A stretch of DNA of 16,316 nucleotides from Dunaliella salina (taxonomy: Eukaryota; Chlorophyta; Chlorophyceae; Chlamydomonadales; Dunaliellaceae), in assembly GCA_002284615.2 (NCBI GenBank), contig MU069445.1, positions 7,703 to 24,018 of the forward strand, in the 5' to 3' direction. Below the pieces are notes generated by a model. That model did not search any database. It had not been told where the DNA came from and saw nothing but the letters and a program-made list of their open reading frames with translations. Position 1 is the stretch's first letter. Every line of letters starts with the position of its first letter. Below, one piece after another: positions 7,226 to 14,649 of this stretch. Position numbers and translations under genes: made by a program.

Positions 7226-7365
7226 TTAGACAGCCTTAGGACATTGCGGACATAAGAAGTTATAGAATGCATCTCGGACAAATAGGGGCCCCCCTGCTGC
7301 TGCAGAGTCCCCAGGTTTCTTCCAGCCCACCCAGGTGCCACCTTGTATCTTCTTCAGGTCCTCAC
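7226..7365 (-). CDS. UFSP2: UFM1-specific protease (UFSP2-like, peptidase C78), last exon
   Basis: The exon starts after TGCAG at 7365 with GT, completing a Gly codon. It then encodes EDLKKIQGGTWVGWKKPGDS, a short Ala/Gly insert, and PLFVRDAFYNFLCPQCPKAV, ending at TAA (7226-7228). This matches the C-terminal end of UFSP2, where a Trp-x-Gly-Trp-Lys block is followed by Phe/Asp-x-Tyr-Asn-Leu-x-Leu-Pro-Gln-x-Pro just before the stop. UFSP2 is the cysteine protease that matures the ubiquitin-like modifier UFM1 and removes it from targets, mainly at the endoplasmic reticulum. Joined to the two upstream exons, the phase is intact over 111 codons. The end (CPQCPKAV rather than LPQRPN-type) is divergent. 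Confidence 0.85.
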
Positions 7366-7695
7366 CTGCATGCAGCAAATAACACTGTGTGTACCCTTCG
7401 GTCAAACACTTCCAGCTACGGATGCGCAGGACACCGTCTCTTGGTTTGCCACCCTATTCAATAACATGAATATCCAGGTTGCACCCAGTCCTGTGCCCAA
7501 ACCCTTGCCAGATGAGATGGGATCGCATTGAGGTGTTGCTGCCAGTGTGCATGAAGTACTCATACAGGTGCAAAGTCACAGGACAAGGGAGGGCGTTGCA
7601 AGCAACGCGGAAAATTGGCGAAGCCCGTGCGTTTATGCATGTTTGATTTCGTGTGCATGCATGTGCGTACATGCAGGCATGCATGGGTGCATGTG

Positions 7696-7697
<2 letters not shown>

Positions 7698-7737
<40 letters not shown>

Positions 7738-7738
7738 N

Positions 7739-7787
<49 letters not shown>
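7698..7787. repeat. (GT)n microsatellite with an unresolved base
   Basis: About 90 bases of GT are broken by N at 7738, which is followed by TG out of step. The N marks an assembly or read-length uncertainty, so the true repeat length is unknown. The left flank is rich in CATGCATG and alternating purine/pyrimidine. Confidence 0.95.
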
Positions 7788-7788
<1 letters not shown>

Positions 7789-8518
7789 CTCATGCATGCT
7801 CTTTTCAGCATAGCTGCACTAATCAACAGCAGCCCAGCAGCCCACCAGCAAATGGCTTACCCCATTAGCACCAACCTGCTCCCCCTGGTCCGGCACTTGT
7901 CTGCTCCTTTGCATTGCACTTGGCTGTCTGTTGACCACCAATTCATCACCACCAAATCGTCCAGCTATTTAGGGAGAACCTCTAAACATATTTAAATGTG
8001 CGATCGTTCTTTCTAAACTGACATTGCGCCAAAGACGAAGACCCCTAATTTTAAAAGCTTCAGACGCAGCACAGCACGTAACCGCGGGCCACCACAAATT
8101 TTTTTCCTGGCCCTCCCTAGATTCACGCTCTTGCTGGTGCAGCAGCGATGTAGCAGCAACGCCAAGGGTGGGAAGAGGAGCTGCTGAGGTGCCCTGGACG
8201 ACGCTCTGGAGCTTGGTCAAACCCCGTTTGGGCCAGCCAGCGCACCCCGTTCCCAATTGATTATGCGGAATTACTAAAATGATTTAATTATCGACAATCC
8301 TAGCTCCACGCAGCCGCTGAGGGTGACCCGCGCTTTTTTGCCAGTGTTGGCAGAACTCAGCTCTGCGTGCACATGAGCCTTCCACACTCTGCAAGGCCTC
8401 CTAAAACTTTTTAGTTTGAGGGCATGCCAAGTATTCAAGCCTGAGGTGCAGTGAGTCAGCCACACCGGCATGGTGTGAGCTGAGTGTGAAACTGGTAAAC
8501 CATAGGGCTTGCCCCCTG

Positions 8519-8567
8519 AGGCAACGCCCTTTGGGCGTCGCCTCTGAATGGGGGCTTTGCCAAAAAG
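8519..8567. repeat. Hairpin GAGGCAACGCCC/GGGCGTCGCCTC
   Basis: GAGGCAACGCCC (8518-8529) and GGGCGTCGCCTC (8533-8544) pair over 12 bases with one mismatch around a TTT loop. It continues with TGAATGGGGGCTTTGCCAAA. The last part recurs on the minus strand near 12268-12290 (TGAATGGGGCTTCGCCAAA), so this is a small dispersed palindrome. Confidence 0.6.
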
Positions 8568-8854
8568 GAAAGAAAGAAAAGAATAATTACAGGCAAAATC
8601 ACAGTTAGGCTCCTGCACCTTTTTAAACAGCAGTTTCAGTAGTCTCTGTAAGATACACATGATGATGATTATTGCCCACATGCATCAAGCATTCTGGTTA
8701 TGGTCTCCGTGCACCAAGCACCTTGAATGCCTCAGTGCATAGAGTGTGTCAAGCATCATTTCCGTGCCCTGAACATGTTGAACATACAATCTCGATGCAT
8801 TGAGCATGCCAGAGGGGAGTCTAGCTCTCTTACGAGCTTGTTTTATACATCTAG

Positions 8855-8949
8855 GGTTGGCCAATTCCGTAGAAATATGCTGTATGTATCAGCTTCTTGA
8901 CAGGGGAAAAACGAAATGCAAGGCGCATATGTATGGAATTGGCCGACCT
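8855..8949. repeat. Imperfect inverted repeat (foldback)
   Basis: GGTTGGCCAATTCCGTA on the left (from 8855) pairs with TATGGAATTGGCCGACC on the right (to about 8948), and ATATGC/GCGCATAT extends the arms. The loop is about 40 bases. It lies inside the 1.8-kb intron and may be a small foldback element. Confidence 0.6.
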
Positions 8950-9183
8950 TTACACATCCAACTAAATAGATCAAAAGCCATTGGCAAGCACAGGTCTTAA
9001 ATGGTATTTTCTTGTAAAAGTACAGCCCACCTATCTTGTAAGGTGCATTCTGTGTTTCTATGGACACATCTGACTCCGACTTGCGCGCATTGCCTCAGTG
9101 GATGAGTATGAATGGAATGTTGTAATGGAAGCCTTCACGCTGTGACATGCAGGAAACATATAGGACGAAACAAATCAACCAAC

Positions 9184-9249
9184 CTCCAGTGTAGTGGGGA
9201 TCCAGAATGAGGAAAGCACATTCCCCAGTTGTGTCGTCAAAAGCTACGC
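9184..9249 (-). CDS. UFSP2: UFM1-specific protease (UFSP2-like), penultimate exon with DPH motif
   Basis: This 66-bp exon begins after CTCGCAG and ends before GTTGGT. In phase it encodes VAFDDTTGECAFLILDPHYT followed by Gly. FLILDPHYTG is the signature of the peptidase C78 family; Asp and His of Asp-Pro-His are the catalytic partners of the cysteine in characterised UFSP proteins. Both are intact. Phase is 2 on entry (GC completing Gly) and 1 on exit. Neighbouring exons at 9561-9692 and 7226-7365 continue the protein on either side. Confidence 0.9.
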
Positions 9250-9560
9250 CTGCGAGTTTACCAATCAAAAGCAACAAACTACATCTTGATAAGTACAGGA
9301 AGCTGTTCTGCAGTCACATAACAGTGGCCATTGTGATGGGAAGGAAGGAATAACAATCTGTAGCATGTGTCTATCCTTCTTAACATCTTTTTGAGTGGTT
9401 CTCCTGTGCGTGTGCCATTTGCATTTGTCTATCTCTTTTTGTGCCTTGCACACACCATCACATGAGGCTCAAATGCACCCTTACCAATGTCAACCAAAGA
9501 CAGGTGCACGATCGACACTCACCCAGAAGTGTGTAAGCTCAACACTCACTCAACACTCAC
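9250..9560 (-). other. Intron of the UFSP2-like gene (311 bp) with a duplicated donor
   Basis: Minus-strand donor CTTCTGG|GTGAGT at 9561/9560 and acceptor CTCGCAG at 9250. A second copy of the exon end and donor occurs 38 bp into the intron (9515-9538 duplicates 9553-9576, one mismatch), giving a second CTTCTGG|GTGAGT at 9523/9522. Using the inner site would add 38 bases and meet TGA at once. Confidence 0.75.
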
Positions 9561-9692
9561 CCAGAAGCGTGTAAGCCAAGACACCCCCACCAATCATCAC
9601 AGGTGTGCCTTGGCTCTTAAAATGGGCTGCCAGCTCACGTGCATGTGAGGGTATATCAGAGCCTCTGCAAACAAACGCAATTTGCCAAGACG
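9561..9692 (-). CDS. UFSP2: UFM1-specific protease (UFSP2-like), exon with GTPVMIGGG block
   Basis: The exon encodes [20 protein letters not shown], then [20 protein letters not shown] and TLL plus a split Gly. The ordered blocks GS-(D/E)-I, REL-x-x-[12 protein letters not shown] and LAYT-(L/I)-LG match UFSP2 proteins of animals and plants residue for residue at most positions. I place the acceptor at AAAAG|CG (9693/9692) because homology continues upstream of an alternative TTGCAG at 9665. A run of 13 C on the coding strand (9712-9724) lies upstream as the pyrimidine tract. The exon before this, and the catalytic Cys region, are not found in the window. Confidence 0.9.
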
Positions 9693-9711
9693 CTTTTAAA
9701 GATTGTGTGAA

Positions 9712-9724
9712 GGGGGGGGGGGGG
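9712..9724 (+). repeat. G13 homopolymer next to an exon acceptor
   Basis: Thirteen consecutive G on the plus strand, hence C13 in the minus-strand intron 19 bases before the AAAAG acceptor. A second G12 run is at 10724-10735. Confidence 0.85.
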
Positions 9725-9806
9725 TGCAGGTGTGTGATCATGCAGTGCCATCCTTGGGGGGGTTGCTACCAAGGAGAGATGCAGGTGTGATTATGCAGTG
9801 CCATCA
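9725..9806. repeat. Short direct repeat GCAGGTGTG...ATGCAGTGCCATC
   Basis: TGCAGGTGTGTGATCATGCA plus GTGCCATC at 9725-9752 is echoed by TGCAGGTGTGATTATGCAGT plus GCCATC at 9780-9805, with a period of about 55. Confidence 0.7.
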
Positions 9807-9994
9807 ATGATTGATTGACATGGCATCTCTGTTTCAGGTTCACGCATGTAGCGCGAACTGAAAGCTACATACATGCAAGTGCAATTACTCATCAGCTAGG
9901 CAGAACAATTGGGGGGCCACACTTCTCAGTGCTGGTCAGGTGGCTTTTCAGAAACCTACTCCTTGAAGGATTACTGCAAAATGGCAAAGTCACG

Positions 9995-10110
9995 GAGGTC
10001 ATCAGCTGGCCTTTGTTGCCAGACATGCTCTTACTGGTGTTTCTTTCAAACCTTACCATGGCAACAATTCTTTTTTTAATGGAATATCAATTCACCAAAA
10101 CAACACAAAA
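9995..10110 (+). repeat. Dispersed repeat family J, copy 1
   Basis: Blocks CAGCTGGCC, TTGCCAGACATG, TTTCTTTCAAA, ACCATGGCAACAATT and ATTCACCAAAA follow in the same order and spacing as at 11960-12067. Neither copy shows coding capacity or clear ends. Confidence 0.6.
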
Positions 10111-10799
10111 ATTGGTAGAAGTGCATGAATCCCTCCAAAATCGGCTGTTGTTGCATCTGTGGGCCAAAATATTGGGAATTGAGACTGGGTTGGGCAATAG
10201 TCGCTGTCTCTGCTCAAGAAATGAAATGTCTGAGATTTTTGCCAATGCGCCTCAGAAGCCTTAGCGTGAGCCTCCATTTGTGACCACTTACCTCCTCCAC
10301 CCGCTGCACTCAATTGAATTTTATCATTATTCAAAATCCTTGTACACAACTGTGCCATTGCAAGAAAATAGAGCGATCAGTCCTAGTAGTGAAATACAGA
10401 ATTTTAGACATTCCCAGAGGGGTATCACCAGCGTGTGGAACTTCAAACACCTGCAAACATGCTTTTGCCAGCGCAAAATAAGAACAAAGACAAACCTATG
10501 GAAAGCACATTAAACTTCAATCTGCAATGTTTTTCATCCTGAGTCAAGGTGGTGGTATATGCCAGATCACAGGTTGGCAGGGGATTTCAAAAAATTTTGG
10601 AATTATGACAGTAGCCTCCAGGAAGCATAACTTGTCAAACACAGGGGTCAATCCAATTAAGAATTATATATTTGGAATCTTAGGATCAAGGGCTGTTGAT
10701 TGGTATATGTATGGGTCCGATCCGGGGGGGGGGGGTCTGGCAAAATGGGCTTCTCAAAAATTTGGAACACCCCCTCAGAATTTTCTGGGCAACTTCTAC
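10111..10799. other. No gene recognised
   Basis: A minus-strand GGTGGAGGAG|GTAAGT at about 10281-10297 looks like a strong splice donor, and the open frame before it reads LNNDKIQLSAAGGGG. That peptide has no recognisable homology and does not fit UFSP2, so it is only noted. A G12 run lies at 10724-10735. Confidence 0.3.
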
Positions 10800-11275
10800 A
10801 GAATTCTGAAGGCACCATTGGATTCTTGAGCTCAAGAACTGTCTATTGGCACCCTCTTTGGGTAAATTGAGTAAAAGGGGGGGTCTGTGTGCATGGCTGG
10901 GAGTCAGTGCCATGCGCGTAAGGGTGTGGGCGACAGGGGGTGTAGAAGTGAACTTGCATCAAACCAGTTCAAACTTCCAGGAAAGTGACAATGTATGACG
11001 TGATTATGCATGGTGAAGTCAGGAGGGCAGTCAGTGGACTTACAAGCCAGTTGTGGGTGCCTGGAAGGGCAGGTATGCATGGGCGTCTGCTGCTCAGTTT
11101 TTGTCCCATAACTCTGCTGCAACTCACTTTTCCAGTATGGTGATTATGCAGATGGATAGCTATTTAAAAAAGGAGCAGATTGATACCCTTTTTGTCCGCA
11201 TAGGGTTACTGCATGGGTGGTTTTGGGGTGGGTGGGTGGGTCCGGGGGGTCCCACCCAGTTTTTGGGCATGTGTT
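10800..11275 (-). repeat. H2: family H repeat, minus-strand copy
   Basis: Collinear with H1 on the opposite strand. Shared blocks include TTGGCACCCTCTTTG, CTGTGTGCATGG, GAGTCAGTGCC, GCATGGTGAAGTCAG, GTTGTGGGTGCCTGGAAGGG, AGGAGCAGATTG and GGGTGGGACCCCCC (as its complement). The terminal inverted repeats that define H1 are not recognisable here, so the copy is decayed or its ends are lost. Confidence 0.75.
11225..11240 (+). other. G-quadruplex-type motif in H2
   Basis: GGGGTGGGTGGGTGGG has four G-runs with one-base loops. It is followed by TCCGGGGGGTCCCACCC, which can fold back on it. The complement is conserved in H1. Confidence 0.65.
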
Positions 11276-11752
11276 CCACACGTTTTTTTTCTTTTTTAAT
11301 GCTCCTGATTATAATCACACTTTTTTTTTATTTAAACCACTCTTTTGGAATGAAAAACTTTTCTGAATTCAGAATTCCGAAAAGTTGCTCCGGAGGGAGT
11401 CAGGGCAGTTGAGTCAATTAGACAGGCAGGCGACCAAAACGGGCCAGAGAGAATGTGGAAATTTTTCAAATGTAGTCAAAAAACATAATTTTACAGATAA
11501 TAAGACGGGAGTCGAAAAGAAAGTGCCCAGGTGCATCTAGACGAATGATTTCAGCTTCTTTTGAGCCTAAATCAACACAGGCCAGAGGAACGTTCATCTA
11601 TGCACTCTCCAGTGATCCTGACATTTTTCCATTAATATTCGTCATTATATGGAACATATCTACAAATTGAAAGAGCAGAAATGTGGCCCGGAGAGTTTGC
11701 GGCAGATCCAGTCAGGCAATTCCATGAAGTGCAAGAAAGCAGCTGCATTTTG
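11276..11752. other. No gene recognised
   Basis: AT-rich and homopolymer-rich (T8 and T9 runs near 11283-11330). A plus-strand reading EMWPGEFAADPVRQFHEVQE at about 11679-11738 looks protein-like but matches no family I know. Confidence 0.3.
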
Positions 11753-11830
11753 CTTATTTTCTTTTAAGTACATTGATATAAACTATTTTCTTTTCTTATT
11801 TTCTTTGAAGTACATTGATATAAACTATCG
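11753..11830 (+). repeat. 42-bp tandem duplication
   Basis: CTTATTTTCTTTTAAGTACA (from 11753) and CTTATTTTCTTTGAAGTACA (from 11795) both continue TTGATATAAACTAT. The units differ at one or two bases over about 34. Confidence 0.85.
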
Positions 11831-11902
11831 GACTGCGATGTAAGGCCGCCAATGGCCCTGGGAAATCTTTCAGTCATGCCTGACACACCTCAGCCCAGCC
11901 AG

Positions 11903-12067
11903 CCCTCTGATTGGCCCCCTTTTTCTTCCGATGGTAATAACATAATTATCAAATCAGAGGGGGTCAGCTGGCCACTTGCCAGACATGTTCTTTCTCGATT
12001 TTCTTTCTCAAATCTGACCATGTCAACAATTAATATTTATAAAAAATTCATTTTCACCAAAAAATGA
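11903..12067 (+). repeat. Dispersed repeat family J, copy 2, with hairpin
   Basis: Shares CAGCTGGCC, TTGCCAGACATG, CATGTCAACAATT and CATTTTCACCAAAA blocks with 9995-10110. It is preceded by a perfect 10-bp inverted repeat, CCCTCTGATT (11903-11912) and AATCAGAGGG (11952-11961). Confidence 0.55.
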
Positions 12068-12299
12068 TGAAAATCGGAGGACCCCAGATCACTCTCCTGG
12101 CCCCAGATCACCCTAAAATGGCCCATAGCTCCACCCTGGGACCATTTTTCACTCCCGTTTATTTTGCATTTATAATCACTACGTACACTGCTAACATCCT
12201 GCATATTCAAAATCGGGAAAGAAGAAAGTCAAGAAATGACCTTTTTGGCACCCCTAGTGCTGGATTTTTGGCGAAGCCCCATTCATGGGGCGTGAGCCC

Positions 12300-12745
12300 C
12301 TAGGTTTGCCTGGTTCCCGGTAAAGTTCACACCTGGCTGCCCAGGCCCTCCCAGCCCACCCCCCGCCCTGAAACCCGGCATGCAGGCCAAGCAAAACGCT
12401 AGGATTAACACTGCGGTGTCAATTGAGTGGGAGAAGTCCTGTACAAAGAGTTCTGGAACACCCCTGTCTGGTAGCTCAGCAGAAGGTGGCCAGTATGGCG
12501 TGCCCAGTGCACTTCCCACCCTGACACTTGATGTGCAGGCCAAGCAAACTTACCCAAGTAAAAATGTGCTGTCGGGGGGGCAGATGTGGCGGTGTGCAAA
12601 TCTGGAAAGGATTCCTTAAAGAAGCTGAGCAGAAGATGACCACCACAGCCCATGCAGCGCATCTCCCCGCCCACAAAGTTGACAAGCAGGCCAAGCAAAC
12701 TTATCCGTCAAAACACACGGGAGTGTTTGGCCGGGCGGTGCAGCG
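12300..12745 (+). repeat. About 152-bp degenerate tandem repeat
   Basis: GCAGGCCAAGCAAA occurs at 12382, 12535 and 12686, spaced 153 and 151. The preceding AGCTCAGCAGAAGGTGGCCA and AGCTGAGCAGAAGATGACCA blocks are likewise one period apart. About 2.7 units are visible; the first is the most diverged. GGTAGCTCAGC looks like a tRNA A box but nothing else supports a tRNA origin. Confidence 0.7.
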
Positions 12746-13067
12746 GGTGATGCCATCGAAAATGCCACCAGATTTAGCCAATGGAAGCTGAACTCAATCG
12801 TCAGTGCCCTCATCGCTCAGTCACTCAAATCGTACCGTTAATACTTGTACAAATGCGCATCATTAATACTTGTACAAACCCGTAGTAAGTGATGCTGGCT
12901 TCCTAGCATTCAATGAAGTAGTACATTGCGATTTGAGGGGCGCGCGCTAAGAAGTTTCCTCTGCGATGTGGAGCAGGACCTGCAACCCTGCCCTGTTGCG
13001 TGGACGAAAAGGCCTCTAGAGCACAGCCTGATGTTAATTATGGCAAGGGTGCAAATGAACAAGGCCT
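12746..13067. other. No gene recognised
   Basis: Only a doublet of TAATACTTGTACAAA (about 12840 and 12865) is notable. No coding homology is visible. Confidence 0.4.
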
Positions 13068-13240
13068 GGCAGTGCAAGTGAACAGGAAGGAAGGCGGGCA
13101 GTGCAAGTGAACAGGAAGGAACAAGGCCTGGCAGTGCAAGTGAACAGGAAGGAAGGTGGCAGTGCAAGTGAACAGGAAGGAACAAGGCCTGGCAGTGCAA
13201 GTGAACAAGGCCTGGCAGTGCAAGTGAAAAAGGCCTGGCA
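13068..13240 (+). repeat. Minisatellite with three unit lengths
   Basis: Six units all start GGCAGTGCAAGTGAA: 13068-13096 (29), 13097-13129 (33), 13130-13157 (28), 13158-13190 (33), 13191-13213 (23) and 13214-13236 (23). The 29/33 and 28/33 pairs form a higher-order repeat of about 61-62 bp. All three minus-strand frames are open across it because the unit lacks stops, which explains the Leu/Pro-rich minus-strand readings; I do not call them genes. Confidence 0.9.
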
Positions 13241-13409
13241 ACACCAGCAAGCATGGCTCAGGTGTGCACAAGGCATGCATTGCTGCAGGGAAGTTTGTCG
13301 AGGATTTGTGTGCCTCTGGTGCATGAGACCTCGTCCAGTTCAAGGGGAGAGTGCGCCAGCCGCGCCAGACGGCTCACCCCAGAGTGAGAGGGGAACACTT
13401 GCAGCACAT

Positions 13410-13701
13410 AATAGAATGCATGCATGAAACACCATGCAGAATGTGTGCAAGCAATCTTTGTGCACAATGCACAAGCACACCAATGAGCACAGCAATTTGT
13501 GCATTAATCCATGCAGCAAGGCTTGCCACAGCCATGCATGTAGCAATGCATGCGGTAATGCGCACCGCAATATGCAGAGCCAAGCATGGAGCGATTCGCA
13601 CAGCTATGCATGCAGTAATCCATGCAGGCTGGCAATGCACACTGCCACTGTGTGGGGTAATGAATGCGGCGATGCATGCAGTTTTGCACGCAGCAGTGTG
13701 C
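13410..13701 (+). repeat. CATGCATG-rich degenerate array
   Basis: ATGCATG or close variants recur every 15-40 bases with AGCAATGCA, GCAGTAATCC and GGCGATGCATGCAG themes. It leads into the regular 35-bp array. CATGCA is the core of the plant RY (B3-factor) motif, but here it looks like repeat composition, not a regulatory site. Confidence 0.65.
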
Positions 13702-13806
13702 AAAGCCATGCATGCAGTGATGCATGAGCAAAAAGCAAAGCCATGCGTGCAGTAATGCATAAGCAACAAGCAACGCCATGCATGCAGTAAGGCATGAGCA
13801 ATTAGC
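13702..13806 (+). repeat. 35-bp minisatellite, three units
   Basis: Units 13702-13736, 13737-13771 and 13772-13806 follow the pattern AAAGCCATGCATGCAGTRAT, GCATGAGCAAAAAGC with a few substitutions. A partial, diverged unit follows to about 13835. Confidence 0.9.
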
Positions 13807-13839
13807 AAAGCAAAGCCAATGCATGCTGCAGTACACACA

Positions 13840-14183
13840 GCAAGGTGCGCTGGTAAAGCATTCACACTTGCATGTGCATCATGGCATGCTCAGGTGCTGT
13901 CATGGGCATCGTGGCTCTCGCAACTCACGGGGATTGAAACTGAAAGGTTCAGTCAGTGAGAGTATTGCTTGCGACACCCCACCCCACTTGTCTCTAAGGG
14001 GAATGGCTGAAATTCTGTATCTCACCAACTACTGGGTCTTTTCACTCCATTTTCTTTGCAATGATATTCTTTTAGTACAAAAACCTCAAATCACTTAAAA
14101 CCACCGAATTTTGTGCATCGGGTGGTCAGATATGGAGATTTGGTGGTGAAAACTAGTGTTCACGCCACGGCTGATTAGGCACA
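13840..14183. other. No gene recognised
   Basis: Contains a short hairpin, ACCACCGA at about 14101 against TCGGGTGGT at about 14118, and the further GGTGGTGAAAA. No coding homology. Confidence 0.35.
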
Positions 14184-14266
14184 TCTCCCGTGAATTGGTA
14201 GAAATACACTTCAGCGATACAGAAAGCAGGCTACCAAAGCATACCAAGCTACCAATTCATGGGAGA
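14184..14266. repeat. 18-bp inverted repeat, hairpin of 83 bp
   Basis: TCTCCCGTGAATTGGTAG (14184-14201) and CTACCAATTCATGGGAGA (14249-14266) are complementary at 17 of 18 positions, separated by 47 bases. It could be a foldback element remnant or encode a small-RNA-type hairpin; the sequence alone does not decide. Confidence 0.85.
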
Positions 14267-14571
14267 CATACGCAAGGAGCATGCAAAAAACACCTGGTTT
14301 TGGGCCTCAGCTTACCCCCTCTGAATAAATTGAGGCCTGCAGAGCCGCAATGGGGAAGGTGGTGTGGCTCTGTTTTAGGTCCTGAGAGGTGGAGCTGGGC
14401 CTCTCTGTCGGGCACCTGCTGGTTCAAAACATTCCCGCTCAATGTCCTTATTACTTATGCTCTGAAGCCAAAGCCAAAATGGCGTCAGATTCGCAATTGC
14501 CCACCACCTTCCTCTCCCTTCCGCACAGCACTGCGCAAACATGGGGCACCTCCACCCACACCCTTCCCCCA

Positions 14572-14646
14572 CCCTGCCAAAAAAGATTTGGCAGGGTTGC
14601 GCCTTTGCGGGTATGGAACAGGACTGCCCAAAAAGATTTGGGAACG
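14572..14646. repeat. Pair of related hairpins
   Basis: CCCTGCCAAA (14572-14581) and TTTGGCAGGG (14587-14596) form a perfect 10-bp stem with loop AAAGA. About 52 bases on, CCCAAA, AAGA, TTTGGG repeats the theme with a 6-bp stem. The shared CAAAAAGATTTGG core suggests a duplication. Confidence 0.75.
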
Positions 14647-14649
14647 GGG

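Larger units (their letters stand above)
7366..9183 (-). other. Intron of the UFSP2-like gene (1,818 bp)
   Basis: On the minus strand the donor is GAG|GTTGGT at 9184/9183 and the acceptor is CATGCAG|GTGAGG at 7366/7365. The flanking exon phases (G plus GT) make a Gly codon that joins DPHYTG directly to EDLKKI, so no further exon is required. The intron contains a (GT)n microsatellite, a hairpin at 8530-8556, a degenerate TGCAT-rich stretch at about 8690-8820 and an inverted repeat at 8855-8949. Open frames inside it on either strand have no recognisable homology. Confidence 0.75.

Noticed and set aside
7343..7531. Plus-strand frame with a protein-like look
   Set aside because: It is antisense to the last UFSP2-like exon at its start and otherwise intronic; no homology.
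7547..7995. Cys-Val and His-Thr repeat proteins
   Set aside because: Direct translations of the (GT)n microsatellite, which lies inside a supported intron.
8024..8681. Open frames on both strands at 8024-8260 and 8274-8681
   Set aside because: They lie in the 1.8-kb intron, and flanking exons join in phase without them. No conserved motif is seen.
10092..10358. Minus-strand frame ending at a strong GTAAGT donor, as a possible upstream UFSP2 exon
   Set aside because: The peptide shows none of the expected blocks (Gly-Trp-Gly-Cys or Trp-Ile-Gly) and is low-complexity at the donor.
12466..12540. tRNA-like GGTAGCTCAGCAG
   Set aside because: Only an A-box-like word; no B box, acceptor stem or cloverleaf. 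It is part of the 152-bp tandem repeat.
13034..13343. Overlapping minus-strand open frames rich in Leu, Pro and Cys
   Set aside because: They are translations of the minisatellite at 13068-13240. All three frames are open only because the unit lacks stops.
13351..13865. Long open frames on both strands through the CATGCATG array (Met-His-Ala-rich)
   Set aside because: Repeat composition explains them: ATGCATGCA translates to Met-His-Ala. No domain and no codon bias.
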